DNA of 64,000 bases. It comes from Lactuca virosa (taxonomy: Eukaryota; Streptophyta; Magnoliopsida; Asterales; Asteraceae). The stretch covers positions 31,549,217 through 31,613,216 of the forward strand of contig CAKMRJ010003334.1 of assembly GCA_928212115.1 (NCBI GenBank). The letters are read 5' to 3'. The first letter of the stretch is position 1. Every line of letters starts with the position of its first letter. Position numbers and translations under genes: made by a program. The notes beneath the pieces were generated by a model that was not told the DNA's origin, did not search any database, and saw nothing but the letters and a program-made list of their open reading frames with translations. Shown here piece after piece: positions 32,532-47,218 of the stretch.

Positions 32532-35500
32532 TGTGACAACCATCAATTTCCGGTCAAGTCAAAGTCAAATAAAGTCAACAAGTCAAACCGGTCAACTCAA
32601 TTAACTCTTGTATATTAGGGTTTCCATCGTGTTTACTATTGTACAACACACTATCTCTATGCAAAGTATCACTTTGAGTCTTCACGTGTTCGGAAAAATC
32701 TAAACCCTAATCAGGGTGAGTGATGGAACTACTCGATAAAACATTAATACATACCCTTCGGGGGCGTATAAAGCTCATAACAAGGCAAAACGGGGTTACA
32801 AACCTTGCACTTCGAAGTTAAACACTCGCAAAGGTCACAAACAAAGTCTCTCTCAATCTCTCTCGCTCTATCTCTTTCTATATAAAATCTCTCTCAAATC
32901 TCTCTCATAACCTCCCTCAACTTTTTATAATCATTCGGGTCATCCCGACACTTAACTCGGTGAAAAACCGCTCGAAACGGGAAGATTCCTTGAAAAATAG
33001 CCTTATAGGACCGAAGTCCCTAATAAGGAACCGAAGCCTCTTATGGGACCGAAGTCACCTTCGGGTTCGGCTCTTTGCACTTTCAGGTTCGGCTCCTTGC
33101 ACCTTCGGTTCGGATTGGACCCTTCGGTCCGAGATACTACCTTCGGGTCCGAGACTACCTTCGCTCCATTTCGCTTCCTCCCCAGTTTCGCATGTGAAGC
33201 TGCTCAAGACCGAACCCTCCTCTCGGTTCCCATCTACTCTCGCTTCTAATGGCTAGGACCGAACCTCCGACCCTGAACTTCGGATATTCGCAACTTTTAC
33301 CTGGTTTTCAATACTTTTAGCGTTTTGAGCCCGTTTTTCGTGATTTTAAGGCGGTATTTTCACCCAAACTCATATTTTGACATATAAGACCCTATATATT
33401 CATATTTTAATCACATCCCAGGGATTTATTAATTATAATCAATATTTTACATTAAAGAAAAGGGCTTAGGATATTTTATGTTACAAGTGGGTCAAGTGTG
33501 CCCACTTGCACTTATGTGTCAATTTCTCATTGGTCCACCCTTATCCACATCACACATATCAAGGTAAACATCCCTTCACCCTAGCCACTTGCTCCAGCAA
33601 TCCTTCATATAAAGAAATCCATGGGGATTTCCTTGATCATTTTCTTCTCCATGAAACACATATACACTCCTTAACCATCAAAAAAGCCTCTTTTTCTCTC
33701 AACTTCCAGCCACACTTTTGAAGTGTTCTTGAGCTATTACTTCACTTTTTGGTAAGTATTTCATCTAAACTAAAGTGTTATTCCATATTTTCCTAACACT
33801 CTTGGATCATCTACACACATTTTAACACCAAAGAATCGTTCTTAGGATCATCCAAGCTTTCACGTGTTCATCAAGTGTTCTTAACTTGATACTCCTCGTC
33901 TCCGACCTTCCACTCTTCAAGAAATCACTCAAGGTGAGTTCATACCCCTACATTTTCCAGTTTTCTTTAGTTTTTAAGGGGGGGGGGGAGGGGAATACAA
34001 GTCAAAACACCAAAACATATTTGAAACTTAACTTGACAACTTACCACAGAAAAGTTGTGACCTGTTCACGAACTGTTTTACCCAACTTAAACTTAATATC
34101 TTTCAAAACTGTTTAATATGAAAAAAGTTCAGGTTCATACCTTTAAAATGACTACTTGCACATCTCCATAAGATTTTTCTACGATTTATGGTGATTTTTA
34201 CAAAACTGCCTATCATTTCAGAAATGAATTCGGACCAGTATGTGAATATGAACACTTTCACATAAGTTAGAGACTTCTAAAAATCATAATAAAAATTATG
34301 AATAAACTAGACATATTTTCTAAACTCTCAGAGTTTACGGATTTAGTTTTCGACTTCGTATGATTTTTCTATGATGTTTTCAAAAGAGTGCAGCAAGGGT
34401 AAAAACTAGTTACATAGCTTACCATATTAACAACACTTTGTAGTATGTTGAGCAAAGTGCATAACAATAAGTCTCTAAATGTTTGGATGCATTCTTATTA
34501 GTTTACCATCATAAACATAAATTAGTCATTCATGTTAATGTTTTTCCTCCATTCATTTCGAACACATATAATAAACTACATTAAGTATAGTTTATAAATT
34601 TTCGATAAAAGCATACTACATGGAAAAGGTTTTACTCTCAAAACAAATGGGTTTTTCATATACTACATGATAACTATAATAGTGATAGTTTATGGATTTC
34701 ATATCACTAATTTATTTTCATAAAAGGTGATTTCACTTCTACCACGGAAGAGGTTTTATACTAAAACTATATGTAAACTAGTTAACGTAAATTGTGAGAC
34801 ATTCTCCTTCGGGGTACTCTTAAGTACCACAGAAAAGTCCTGTAGTTATAATCAGAATCTCTTGTAGGGAGAGCGTGATAGTTGTGTATAGATCTATATT
34901 GGGTCTGACAAACCCGCACCTGAGCTGCTTGCAACAGCTAGACCGGCATGTCTGAGGTGACAAGTGTCATATCATTCCGACGCCTGAAGAACGTCGAGTA
35001 CGAGGTCCTCGAGTTATAGTATGGTTATAACAACTCACATAGGGAGTTAACAATCTTTCAAGTTTACAGGGAAAATTCTACTTTAAAAAGGGGTTTTATC
35101 TATTTAAAACTACTTGAACATTAATAGTATAAAACACACTCATATTCTCGGTCTTGGGATTTAAGGCTACATAAATTTTTATAAGGAAAATATTGGATTT
35201 TCTTTGGAAACGCATTACGATTATAAACATCACAAGTAAAAAACACACACTCATATTCTCGGTCTTGGGATTTAAGGCTACATAACTTTTATAAGGAAAA
35301 TAAGGGATTTTTCTTGAAGTATACATGACAAAGTACCAGATTCATTACTAAATGGCTTTCATGGTATTAAAACTACGTTTCATCTAGAATTGTTAGACTT
35401 CCGCTATAATTTGCTAAGTGTGCATGTTAGAGTTATATATGAATTTAGTCGCAATCGACCTAGAATTGGTGGGCCCGCCTTACTTCCTGTTCTTTGTTTG

Positions 35501-36030
35501 GTTGTGGACCTAGGGCAGACCCATTATATTCGACAGTTTATTTAACTTAAATTTTATATAACTTATATACACTGGGTGATTATAGAAGGAATCTACAGGT
35601 CTTTCTAGGGTACATTATTGCATAACATAGGAGAGTTCATTTCGCGTTTAATAAAGAAAATATTGTTTTCTGGAATCATACTCTATCGCTTTTTTTACAT
35701 GGAAAACGGCTTCTTTCTCAAATAAAACTCTTATGAACTCACCAACTTAATTGTTGACACTTTTTCAAAACTACTTGTATTCTCAGGAATTCAGTGAAAC
35801 AGGAAATCAACCGCTTTTGAGGATGGGACGTTAAATCGTCAAACATTTCATTTTGTCATCATAGTGTAATTGATTTGAAACATGTAAACTCATACTATGG
35901 TGTAACTTTTTCGATTATATCCATGATGGTTATATTTACTTTGAGCACTATTATACTCGTTGTTATGATACTATACATGAAGTCCTCCACCCCCGGACGT
36001 TTCCGCCATCCTTGGTTTGGGGGTGTGACA
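32532..36030 (+). repeat. Solo gypsy LTR A (3.5 kb) in copia-2
   Basis: Starts TGTGACAACC and ends GGGGTGTGACA, flanked by a perfect 5-bp duplication TTGTA (32527-32531 and 36031-36035). Removing it rejoins the copia frame as GMTCTRPNVAYA. There is no internal coding region between ends, so it is a solo LTR, a product of recombination between the two LTRs of an element. It contains an ACCGAAG/CTTCGGT-rich block (33000-33270), a G-run at 33979-33990 and a roughly 110-bp tandem duplication (35137 and 35247). Sense orientation is inferred from the TGTGACA...end order. Confidence 0.9.
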
Positions 36031-36035
36031 TTGTA

Positions 36036-36235
36036 CATGTCATACCATACATAAATGAACCTACTGTTGAAGTATACGGTATGCAACTCATTCCTTTGAT
36101 CTCATATTTAGTACTAGGGATGTCAGCCTTAGAAATAATGGTGCCAGGTAGTATGGGTACAATTCCTCATTTTGAGTTATCCATTGAAAAGCATTTTAAG
36201 ACTTTTTCAATGCATGTGCTCTGACTCAAACCAAT
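36036..36235 (-). pseudogene. copia-2 RT C-terminal fragment
   Basis: 200 bp of copia sequence between two LTR insertions. The minus-strand translation includes IGLSQSTCIEKVLKCFSM and SFMYGMTC, normally contiguous with THTRPNVAYA to the left and RIYKDRSQRL to the right. This confirms that both neighbours are insertions in one element. Confidence 0.85.
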
Positions 36236-36424
36236 TGTAACGTCCCAAAAATCAAGACATAAATTTTTTTTGTTTGTAGGCTAATAAATCGTTAATACAT
36301 ATCTTTCCCATAATACCAAGGTAAACAAGTTTTAGCTAAACACCATTAAATCAGAGTAATTCCTAAAATGCGGAAACATGTAGTATGTGCTCTGCTATCA
36401 TTCTGAGCCCTTCCATTTGAAAAC

Positions 36425-36809
36425 TTATAGGTCATAGATTTGTGGTTTGGGCTAGGCAATCATCTGTATATGTCTTGGTAGGGTCTTGGTCATGTTGGTA
36501 GTGTTTGTAACTTGTTGATGTGTGTTTACGGCTGGGTTGGTGTTTACGGCCGTAAACGGGTGTTCGGCCACAAACCAGTGTTCGACCGTGAACCCCGTTT
36601 ACGGCCAGTCTGTCCCTATAAATAGTATGTGTTAGATTCTGTCAGTAGTGACGTATCTATAGTGTTTACGGTCAACTGTGTGTAACTCAAGGTGTACCAG
36701 ACGTTTTGTGAATGAACGTGTGCATTGCTTGATCATCTTCTTGTTCTACTCATTTATTGTTCTTGTTTGTTTTGATCACTGGTTTGGATCACTGAATTGG
36801 GACCTTACA
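36425..36809 (+). repeat. TR-GAG 5' LTR
   Basis: 385 bp ending ...GGGACCTTACA. It starts TTATAGG where the 3' LTR has TGATAGG, so its first dinucleotide is mutated. It contains TATAAATA (about 36616) and CCGTAAAC repeats. Against the 3' LTR there are two small indels and about ten substitutions. Confidence 0.88.
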
Positions 36810-36959
36810 ATTGGTATCAGAGCAGATCCAGTGTCAAAACAGATTCAAGTCTCGTTTGCGGTGAAAGGAATTGTTGTGTTCTTCATTGTTTAAGCTTGGT
36901 TCTGTATCTGTTTGGGTTTTCACAGCTAAGGGAATCAAAATCTACACGAAAAACACTTG

Positions 36960-37180
36960 ATCTCATCATTTCTGGGGTTTTACGGTTAGTAGTGTTGAAG
37001 GGAGTACGGTCGTAAACACTTTATACAGCCGTAAACTATTGATCTTCAAAAGCCGTAAACTGTTGATCTTCAAAAGCCGTAAACAGTTGATCTTCAAAGG
37101 CCGCAAACTCGTGTTTGACCGTAAACCATTGAAATGTGATTGAGTGTACGGTCGTAAACAGTTTTCGGCCGTAAACACTT
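36960..37180 (+). repeat. CCGTAAAC repeat array in the TR-GAG leader
   Basis: A roughly 25-bp unit (GTTGATCTTCAAAAGCCGTAAAC) repeats three to four times at 37030-37110, surrounded by further GGTCGTAAAC and GGCCGTAAAC copies. The same GTTTACGGCCGTAAAC palindrome recurs in both LTRs. Confidence 0.85.
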
Positions 37181-37261
37181 ATTTTTCTCAAACTCTTTGA
37201 TTTTAAGTTCATTTTTATTTAATCAAGAAAATTAAAAAAACAACAAAACAAAAACAAAAAA

Positions 37262-38074
37262 ATGGATTCACAACACCATGAACTTGATTCCGTTATGGGC
37301 ACAACCACACGCATCCCACGTTTGTTATCCACTGAGGGTTTCCCGGAATGGAAATATCGTATGGAAAAATATATTAAGATGAAAAATTTCAAAATTTGGA
37401 GATGCATTTTGAAAGGACCGATCAGAATCACCACAATACTCCCGGATGGAACAACTGTTGACAAGGATGTCGAAGACTATACCGATGAAGAATTTGATAA
37501 AGTTGAACAACAAGAAAAGGCACTTGCTACACTCACAATGACTGATCTTGAAAAACGGAGGTTTGGTGACAAGTATGGCAATCGATCGGGAATTAAGATG
37601 TGGGGATATCATGCTGATTTAAAACTGTGGTTGGTGAAGAGGAACATTGGCGCTCCTGAATACTACAAGAGTACTCACGGCTTTTGTTCTTGGACAAAAG
37701 TCGATCTTACGGAACTCTCAAATGCTCCATTCCACAATCCCTCCAAGGACCCTCAGGCTTTCAATTTCAAGTTATTTTTGGAGCGACATGTCAAAGAAAA
37801 ATTCTCTAGAATGACGACAGCTAACTCTATGATTAGAAGAGATCCGGAGGTGCTTGATCCCAAAACAAATGAGTCAATGAAGATAGTGTTGTGGCCTGCT
37901 ACTAAACAGTTAAAAGAAATTCCAATCCCTCAACACTTTCAAGATGGATATCTGGATCGGATGGAATTCTGGGCTTTTGATGAGGTCACAGCCACTGCAG
38001 TAATCAAGTTTTCAGACAGTGACACTGTCCTTCGACTTGTTGAAGCTAAAGATCTTCTGAGGTTCAGGGAGTGA
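37262..38074 (+). CDS. TR-GAG element protein, Gag-like N-terminus with unfamiliar C-terminal domain, 270 aa
   Basis: The only ORF of the TR-GAG element. Residues about 18-100 resemble copia Gag of the DUF4219 type: IPRLLSTEGFPEWKYRM, MKNFKIWRCILKGP, and a DKVEQQEKALATLTM segment. From about residue 100 the sequence changes to a domain I do not recognise, beginning DKYGNRSGIKMWGYHADLK. It contains SWTKVDLTEL, APFHNPSKDPQAFNFKLF, DPKTNESMKIVLWPATK and FWAFDEVTATAVI. No CCHC knuckle, protease or polymerase motif is present. The frame is open from ATG to stop. I believe similar sequences recur in Asteraceae repeats, but that is memory, not a search. Confidence 0.75.
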   Translation: MDSQHHELDSVMGTTTRIPRLLSTEGFPEWKYRMEKYIKMKNFKIWRCILKGPIRITTILPDGTTVDKDVEDYTDEEFDKVEQQEKALATLTMTDLEKRRFGDKYGNRSGIKMWGYHADLKLWLVKRNIGAPEYYKSTHGFCSWTKVDLTELSNAPFHNPSKDPQAFNFKLFLERHVKEKFSRMTTANSMIRRDPEVLDPKTNESMKIVLWPATKQLKEIPIPQHFQDGYLDRMEFWAFDEVTATAVIKFSDSDTVLRLVEAKDLLRFRE

Positions 38075-38278
38075 GATATTCACACCTTGGCAAGACATCA
38101 GATAATCTGTAAATCGGAAATCATGGAGGCAGCCACTAAGAAGTTCACAAAAATGATTGCTAAGATAATTGACCAGAGGCTATGGATGGGGGCAATAGAT
38201 AAATCAGATGTGGTGCTGTTAGAGAATCCAAGATAAAAGAAGACCGAGCTCATGCTAGCCGCAAACCAAGGGGGAGAT

Positions 38279-38648
38279 TGATAGGTCATAGATTTGTGGT
38301 TTGGGCTAGGCAATCATCAGTATGTCTTGGTAGGGTCTTGGTCATGTTGGTAGTTGGTGTGTGTTTACAGCTGGGTTGGTGTTTACGGCCGTAAACGGGT
38401 GTTCGGCCGTAAACCAGTGTTCGGCCATGAACCCCGTTCATGGCCAGTCTGTCCCTATAAATAGTATGTGTCAGAGTCTGTCAGTAGTGACGTATCTATA
38501 GTGTTTACGGTCAACTGTGTGTAACTCAAGGTGTACCAGACGTTTTGTGAATGAACGTGTGCATTGCTTGATCATCTACTTGTTATACTTATTTCTTGTT
38601 CTTGTTTGTTTTGATCACTGGTTTGGATCACTGAATTGGGACCTTACA
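38279..38648 (+). repeat. TR-GAG 3' LTR
   Basis: 370 bp beginning TGATAGGTCATAG after the polypurine tract and ending CCTTACA. It is shorter than the 5' LTR mainly through a deletion near GTTGGTAGT and a 2-base difference near CATCAGTATG. Confidence 0.9.
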
Positions 38649-40420
38649 AAAACCGGAGTACCTGAAACATAAACTGAAAACCGTAAGCATAAAGCTTAGT
38701 GAGTTCCCCAAAATACCATACAACATACAACCACAGATTATCATGCAACATACATATAGTTGCCATGGGCTCCCCCATGGTATTTATCTGGTATGCCATG
38801 GGCTCACCCCATGGTCTTTACCTAGAATGCCATGGGCTCCCCCATGGTCTGATATCCAATTGCCACGGGCTCCCCCCGAGGTCTTCCATGCAAGTATCAC
38901 ACAGACACCTAGCATACCACATAACACGTAATGGGCCGACATTGGTGCCTTCGAACCAGGGATATAGTGAGAAGACTCACCTTAAATGCTACGCGAATAA
39001 TCCTACACTACCGTTGCTGCTGCGAACTGACTCCCGCACTATTAGTCCAAATCCATTGGGCCCACTAAGGCCCAAATCCATTGGGCCCACAAAGGCCCAA
39101 CAAGGAAATCCCATAATCTAATCCAAAGAGGAGTCCAAATCCAAAAGTAACTCCCCAGACCAAGAAATCCAACTCTCAAAGTCCAAGACCCAAAACCAAA
39201 GCCCAAAGTCCAAAAATGTCAAACGAGCCCAAAATGGCACTCGGCCATTTACGCGCGGCGTACCCACAGGTACGCTGGGCGTACTACCAAATCCATCAGT
39301 ATACAGGGCATACTATCATTTACGATGGGCGTAGACACGATTTATCCAAACTTGATTCATGACTTAATCCCTTAAGCACTTGGCCCCAAAACCTCATGAA
39401 ACCTTCGAAATAAGCTCTTAATTGATAAAGTTGGCAACTTTATCAGTTTGCATGTCTTAATGAGGCCCAATCATGCACATTAACACTTTAAGACCCATAA
39501 AAACCACCTTAACACATGCATGGTCCATCTTTAAACATCAAGCAAGCATCTTTATGAACTAATAACCTCAGAGATACTAAGAGTAGAACCTTAAAGCTCC
39601 TGGAGTGGTGGAAAACCACTAGATCTCACCCATGAGACCAAAATGGGACCAAAACTCATATAATACTAGATCTAGGCTTCAAATGAGCAAGGTTAGAGCT
39701 TTATACCTCTAATGAGATGGAAATGAAGAAGAGAGTCCAGATCCACAAGCCTTCCTTCGATCCACCACCTTGCATCAAGTTCCATTTCTTGAATAATCAA
39801 TAAAACCCACTAAAGATGCACACAAAGAGCTCAAAACACTCTTGGAGGAGGCTAGGGTTCGAAATTAGGGTTTTAGAACAATGGAGGCTGATAAATGAGG
39901 GAGTCTTGGGGTTATAATGATGTTTATATAGTGCCCAAACCCTAGAAATAAGGTTTGACACTCTGACCATTATGCGGGGCGTACCATTAGGTACGCCCAG
40001 CGTACTTGGTCCACCCATGCGTCCCTTAGCTCAACACATGGGACTAATCTGCCAGCTTATTCCACCAAGGGCCAAACTTGCCAAAACTTCAAACTACCAT
40101 AACTTCTTCGTTATAAGCCTGTTTCCAACAAACTTTATATCCACGGAAAGGTGGCAAGGAGCCCTATGCTTTTAACAACACACCATAGTCTTAAAACTCC
40201 CTGAACAAAAACCCAAAATTCATAAAAAAAAATCGAGTTGTAAAATTACGATTATACCCTTGGGCTCCGGAAACATCACCGAACACTTGGATCACTTAAA
40301 CCATAACACTCACATCCAAGAAGGGACAAATCCTTCCTTACCCAATGCCCAAAGCCTTATGATGACTGATAACTGGGCCACGGACCCGCACAGTGAAACT
40401 ATTCGAAACCGAGTGTTACA

Positions 40421-41847
40421 CAGTCTTTGGGATCTATCCTTATATATCCTAATACCGAGTATGTATGCAACATCCCCTATGACTTTCATTTGAAACGACT
40501 TACTAAGGTAAGCCTTAGTCTCTTTCAATGTTGGGATATCTTTCTTAATCAGTAATATATCATCGACATATAGAATTAGAAAAATCATTTAGCTCCCACT
40601 TGCTTTGATGTATACAAATGGTTCAGTGGGACTTTCTAAGAAACCAAATTTTTTGTTATTTTCATCAAAATGATGATACCAGGCTCTAAATGCTTGTTTC
40701 AATCCATAAATGGACTTCTTAAGTGTGCACACCTTCCTTAGGTTATCTAGGTTGACAAAACCTTGAGGATGTTCCATATATATCTTCCTCAAGATATCCC
40801 TTAAGGAAAGCGGTTTTGACATCCATTTGCCATATCTCATAGTCGTAATATGCAGCTATGTCCATGATAATCCTAATAGATTTAATCTTAGCAACTAGCG
40901 AGAAAGTATCTTCATAGTCAACACCTTGAATTTGAGAATACCCTTTTGTGACAAGTCGTGCCTTGAGTGTATGTACATTTCCATCCATGACGATCTTCTT
41001 CTTGAAGATCCACTTGCTTCCAATAGCCCTACTATTAGGAGGTAAGTTAACCAAGTCCTACACTTGATTCTCATTCATGGACTAAATTTCAGCTCTCATG
41101 GCTTCAAGCTAATTTTACCAGATTACGGATCTACAATAGTTGCCTTGAAGTTGATGGGCTCACATTGATCCATTAAGAAGACTTCATCTTCAGGAATGAA
41201 AAATCCAAATCTATCAAGTTCCTGACGAGGTCTACTGGAGCATCGTACAATTGGTGTGGTTTCTGGCATCTTAACAATAATTTCAGGTTCAACAATGTTT
41301 TGTTAATTATCATTCTCAACTAAAGGTTGTGTTTCACAAATTTCTTTGAGATCAATGGGGCTCCCACTTACTTTATACAAGAAAAAATCATTTTCAAGAA
41401 ACACTGCTTTTCGGGCTATGAACACTCAGTTCTCTTCTTTCTGGAAGTAGTAATAACCCATGGTTTCTTTTGGGTATCCCACAAAGATACACTTTTGTGA
41501 TCTAGGGTCTAGCTTGCTAGAAGTCTATCTTTTAACATATGCCTTACAACCCCATATCTTTAAGTGAGACATTGATGGAACTTTAACATGCCACAACTCG
41601 TAAAGAGTCTTACTAACCTTTTTAGTTAGCACCATATTTACAATTCGAGCTGTGGTATCGAGGGATAACCCTAAAACGAATGAGGAATGGAAGTATGACT
41701 CATCATCGATCGTACCCTATCAAGTAGAGTATGATTTATCCTTTCTGAAATACCATTATGTTGTGGTGTTCCCGGAGGAGTGAGTTGTGACACAATGCCA
41801 CAATTCTTAAGATGTTCATCAAAGTTATAACTTAGATATTCACCACC
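40421..41847 (-). pseudogene. copia-2 integrase core and reverse transcriptase
   Basis: Minus-strand frames include GGEYLSYNFDEHLKNCGIV and TPPGTPQHNGISERINHT (integrase, 41671-41847). They are followed leftwards by RT segments SKWIFKKKIVMDGNVH, VDYEDTFSLVAKIKSIR, WQMDVKTAFLKG, EHPQGFVNLDN, KKSIYGLKQAFRAW and the catalytic YVDDIL at about 40555. Stops and frameshifts break it (41055-41670 is heavily damaged). The integrase stops abruptly at GGEY, where the Tat-like LTR fragment begins. Confidence 0.87.
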
Positions 41848-42194
41848 TGTGGCTAGGGGGAACAGATCCCTGATAGTATCTTCTACCTTTTCAGGTTTGG
41901 CAGGGGCTGAATGGCTTTTCAGTGGAGGATCGTGTTCCATGGGTGGTTGTTCGCTATTGGTACAGATTCTGCCAGAAGCGGCGTCCAGAGCACTATACCT
42001 GTCGCTCTGGGGAACTCTTGGTACTGTTTTGTCTTCAATGTTAGACTTGGCTCTTGGGCACCAAGGAACGGATACGGGATCTTGAGGGTGAGGGCGAAGG
42101 CCCGACTTTAGTCACGTGTTGTTCCTTGACCGATCCATCTGTCGAACTAGCGGTTCCGTTATCTTTGACGGATTCCCGATGGGATACGTCAACA
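41848..42194 (-). repeat. Tat-like element 3' LTR, outer part deleted
   Basis: 347 bp matching 51139-51484 closely (GGCTAGGGGGAACAGATCC to ATACGTCAACA). The outer ~235 bp present in the other LTR are missing, and copia-2 sequence abuts at 41847/41848. Because about 600 bp of copia-2 are also missing here, a deletion took both. Confidence 0.88.
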
Positions 42195-44349
42195 AGTCCC
42201 CTAAGCTAGTAGACATCAGCATTTGCTTAGGGTAGCTGAGTTGTTCTAGCATGGATCTGGATATGCGTTTGGCGAGGATGGCTTTTGATGACTGCTGACA
42301 TGACGGAGGCATTTTCACAGACGGTTTTCATCATTGTAACCGGTTGGGCTTCCCGCCTGCATTTAAAAAGTTTCCTCATTTGGGCCGAACTTCCTTTTAC
42401 TGGTTCTTTTCATTTCTGCCGCTTCTTTTCATTTTCTCTCCTGTTTCTACTTCTTCGACGAACCATGGTTGAGTTGAATACCGAGATTGTTCATTCTTCA
42501 AGTGAGTTCACCGCTCTTCAAGAGCGTTTTGGTTTTCTTCCCGAGCATGGCGTGGAGTATCCTCGAAAGGGGGCGATAATTTCTCGTCCACCGGAGGGGA
42601 AGGTGGGGGTGCCTATTCCGATCTTCGAGGACGGGCTGAGGCTGCAGACGACGGAATTGTTTAACGAGATAATGCGCCAATATGGCTTTCGTGTGGATGA
42701 TCTGACTCCAAACGTCGTCAACAAGATCGTTGGCTTTGAACTCGTCTGTCGGGCCCTTGGAGTTCTGCCGCAATTTTGGGCCTTCAAGGATTTCTTCATT
42801 TCTTCTACACAATCCGGTGTTCAGACCTTTTCCCAAAGACGGGGTGTTCATGCCTTCATCATCAACCAAAAAGCTCCAAAGAAGAACTGGCAGGATCGGT
42901 GGCTCTGGGTGAATCACAATCTTGTGGTTTTTGGTTATCCTCGCTTGACCACTTTTTCCCATCCATCGTCATAACTGTTTGGGGCCAATGCCACTGTGGT
43001 ACACGCACTGAAGACCATTTATGTTAGCGGCAAGGATTGGGAGGACTACGTGCATGCTGCGGTTGGGATGAGTGTTGCCTGAAGGGCCCGAGGGATGATG
43101 CCCTAGTTCTACATTGAGAAAGACGGTTATCACTTCTCCTTCCCCTCCCCCCTTTTGATATACTCTCGCGTATGCGTTGTGTGAACTGTGTTTCGATTTT
43201 TCCTCGCTTGCAGGTCATGAGAGGATTCTTCCCTTCGAGATGGTATTGAGGGGCCGTTTCAGGGCACCCTAAAATATCGGGATGTGCCCTTAGTTGAAAC
43301 GCTTCCTCCGCCGGTCAGTCTTGACTGTGCTTTGGCTCTCGGCGGTCCTTCTGTCGTTTCTCTGTCTGGGTCTGATTCTCCTGCTGGCCAGGTTCTGGTT
43401 GATGCACCTGTTGGCAGTGTTTCTCGTGAAGACCCTCTGCCTTATGATACCGAGGGTGAGGATCCGTCGACTAGGTTAGTCCAGTGTAGGACACGCGCGA
43501 CTTCTAAACGGCGGCTTTCCTGGTTGGACTCGCCGCAGGTGGAGTCTGCCGAGGCTGGCTCCTCGGGGCATCGTCGTTTGAAGAGACGGAACGTGGACTT
43601 CCTTATGGGGGAAGACACGATAGTTGTGGATATCCCCGATGATGACACTCCGAAACAGTCGGAGGGGATGAAGGAAGGGGCGACATAACTGTCCCGTGAA
43701 CCCAAGGAAGAACCGGTGGATATTGCTGCCGAAAACATTTTTGGTGTGGACCAGGAAGCCGGTCATGAAGGTGCTCCCAACTCGCCAGTTCTGCTGTTGG
43801 CTGGGGGAGACCTTGCTGAGGGCTCTGTTCTTGTTCCTCCGGCTGCGCAGGCCGTGTACGTGCCCGGGTGGGGGATAACTCGGGAGTCTCACCTTTCCCA
43901 GCACACGGTGGCATACGATTGGGGTCGTCATGCTTTTTCCCCGCCGCCATCGAGGCCTTGGAGCTTCTCTAGAATGCTCATCTTTCTAATATCCTCTTAT
44001 ATGCGGCTTCCCAGGTTGGTTCATATATGGTTGCGACTGCATCTCGCCTTCATCAAGGCGATTCCAGTTCTGGCGAGCTCGTTCAGATCAGGGTTGAGCG
44101 GGATGATTTGAGGGCCAAGTTGCTGGCATTAGAAGAGCAGAAGCGTTCATTCGAGGAGCGCTATAATCTCCTGGCGGGGGAGAAGGCGTCTCTGTAGGTT
44201 AAGTTCGTTGCTTTAGACGGGTCAGTGGAGCGTTTCTCCCAGCATATCGAGGTGTTGGTGGAAGAGAATAAGGCATTTGAGGACCAAGTGGATCACGCTA
44301 ACAAGCAGTTAGGGGAAGAGGTGGTGAAGAGGAAGAGCGTGGAGGATGA

Positions 44350-46845
<2,496 letters not shown>

Positions 46846-47218
46846 GATTATCTGGGGTAGCTGCTTCAGAAAGGAATTGTCTGTGTGGTGGAAAAGGTGG
46901 TTGAAAGTTTTGAGTTTGTGATGGGAGTGAAGTGGATGAAGATGGCGTGTCGCTGGTGTGGAGAATGGCAAACAGGAGGTCCGAGAACAGGTCATTGTTG
47001 GGAAGTTTGTCCATGGGGAGGCAGTTGTTACCACGGAGCATATTCATGTGATGCACGCTGCTGTGAAAGCGTTTATGGAGACAGACTTTGCCTCCTACCT
47101 CCGCCTGGGCGAGCTCGGCATGGCAGGCCTTCGACAGTTGTGTGATGACTCTAACGCTGAGGATAGTCAGGTCGAAGGTGGCTCTTCTCATGCTTGTGCT
47201 TCCCCTGTAAAGTGATGG

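Larger units (their letters stand above)
36425..38648 (+). mobile_element. TR-GAG type non-autonomous LTR element (2.2 kb)
   Basis: Two LTRs (36425-36809 and 38279-38648) flank a primer binding site, one gag-like ORF and a polypurine tract (AAGGGGGAGAT, 38268-38278). The whole is bounded by a perfect 5-bp duplication AAAAC (36420-36424 and 38649-38653). The primer site TTGGTATCAGAGC at 36811 matches initiator tRNA-Met. There is no protease, RT or integrase, so it must be mobilised in trans. This is the structure of the TR-GAG class. It inserted into LTR B, so it is younger than that LTR. Confidence 0.9.
36236..40420 (-). repeat. Solo gypsy LTR B, split by a TR-GAG element
   Basis: Plus-strand ends are TGTAACGTCC and GAGTGTTACA, and about 1.96 kb remains after removing the TR-GAG. 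Its text resembles LTR C (51630-53227), including AAGCTTAGTGAGTTCCCC. Several CCATGG-centred short repeats lie at 38760-38890, and GTACGC-type palindromes occur near 39250 and 39970. The copia frame on both sides joins exactly (RSQRL|IGLSQS), with no visible target duplication. Minus-strand sense is inferred from comparison with gypsy-1, whose sense LTR carries the complementary GACTCACTAAG motif. Confidence 0.8.

Noticed and set aside
37030..37110. Regular CCGTAAAC repeats considered as a CRISPR-like array
   Set aside because: Units are contiguous with no unique spacers, in a plant retroelement leader.
42285..43950. Several antisense frames (e.g. 42498-42962, 43442-43950 minus)
   Set aside because: Shadows of the plus-strand PF04195-like ORF; they show no domain of their own.
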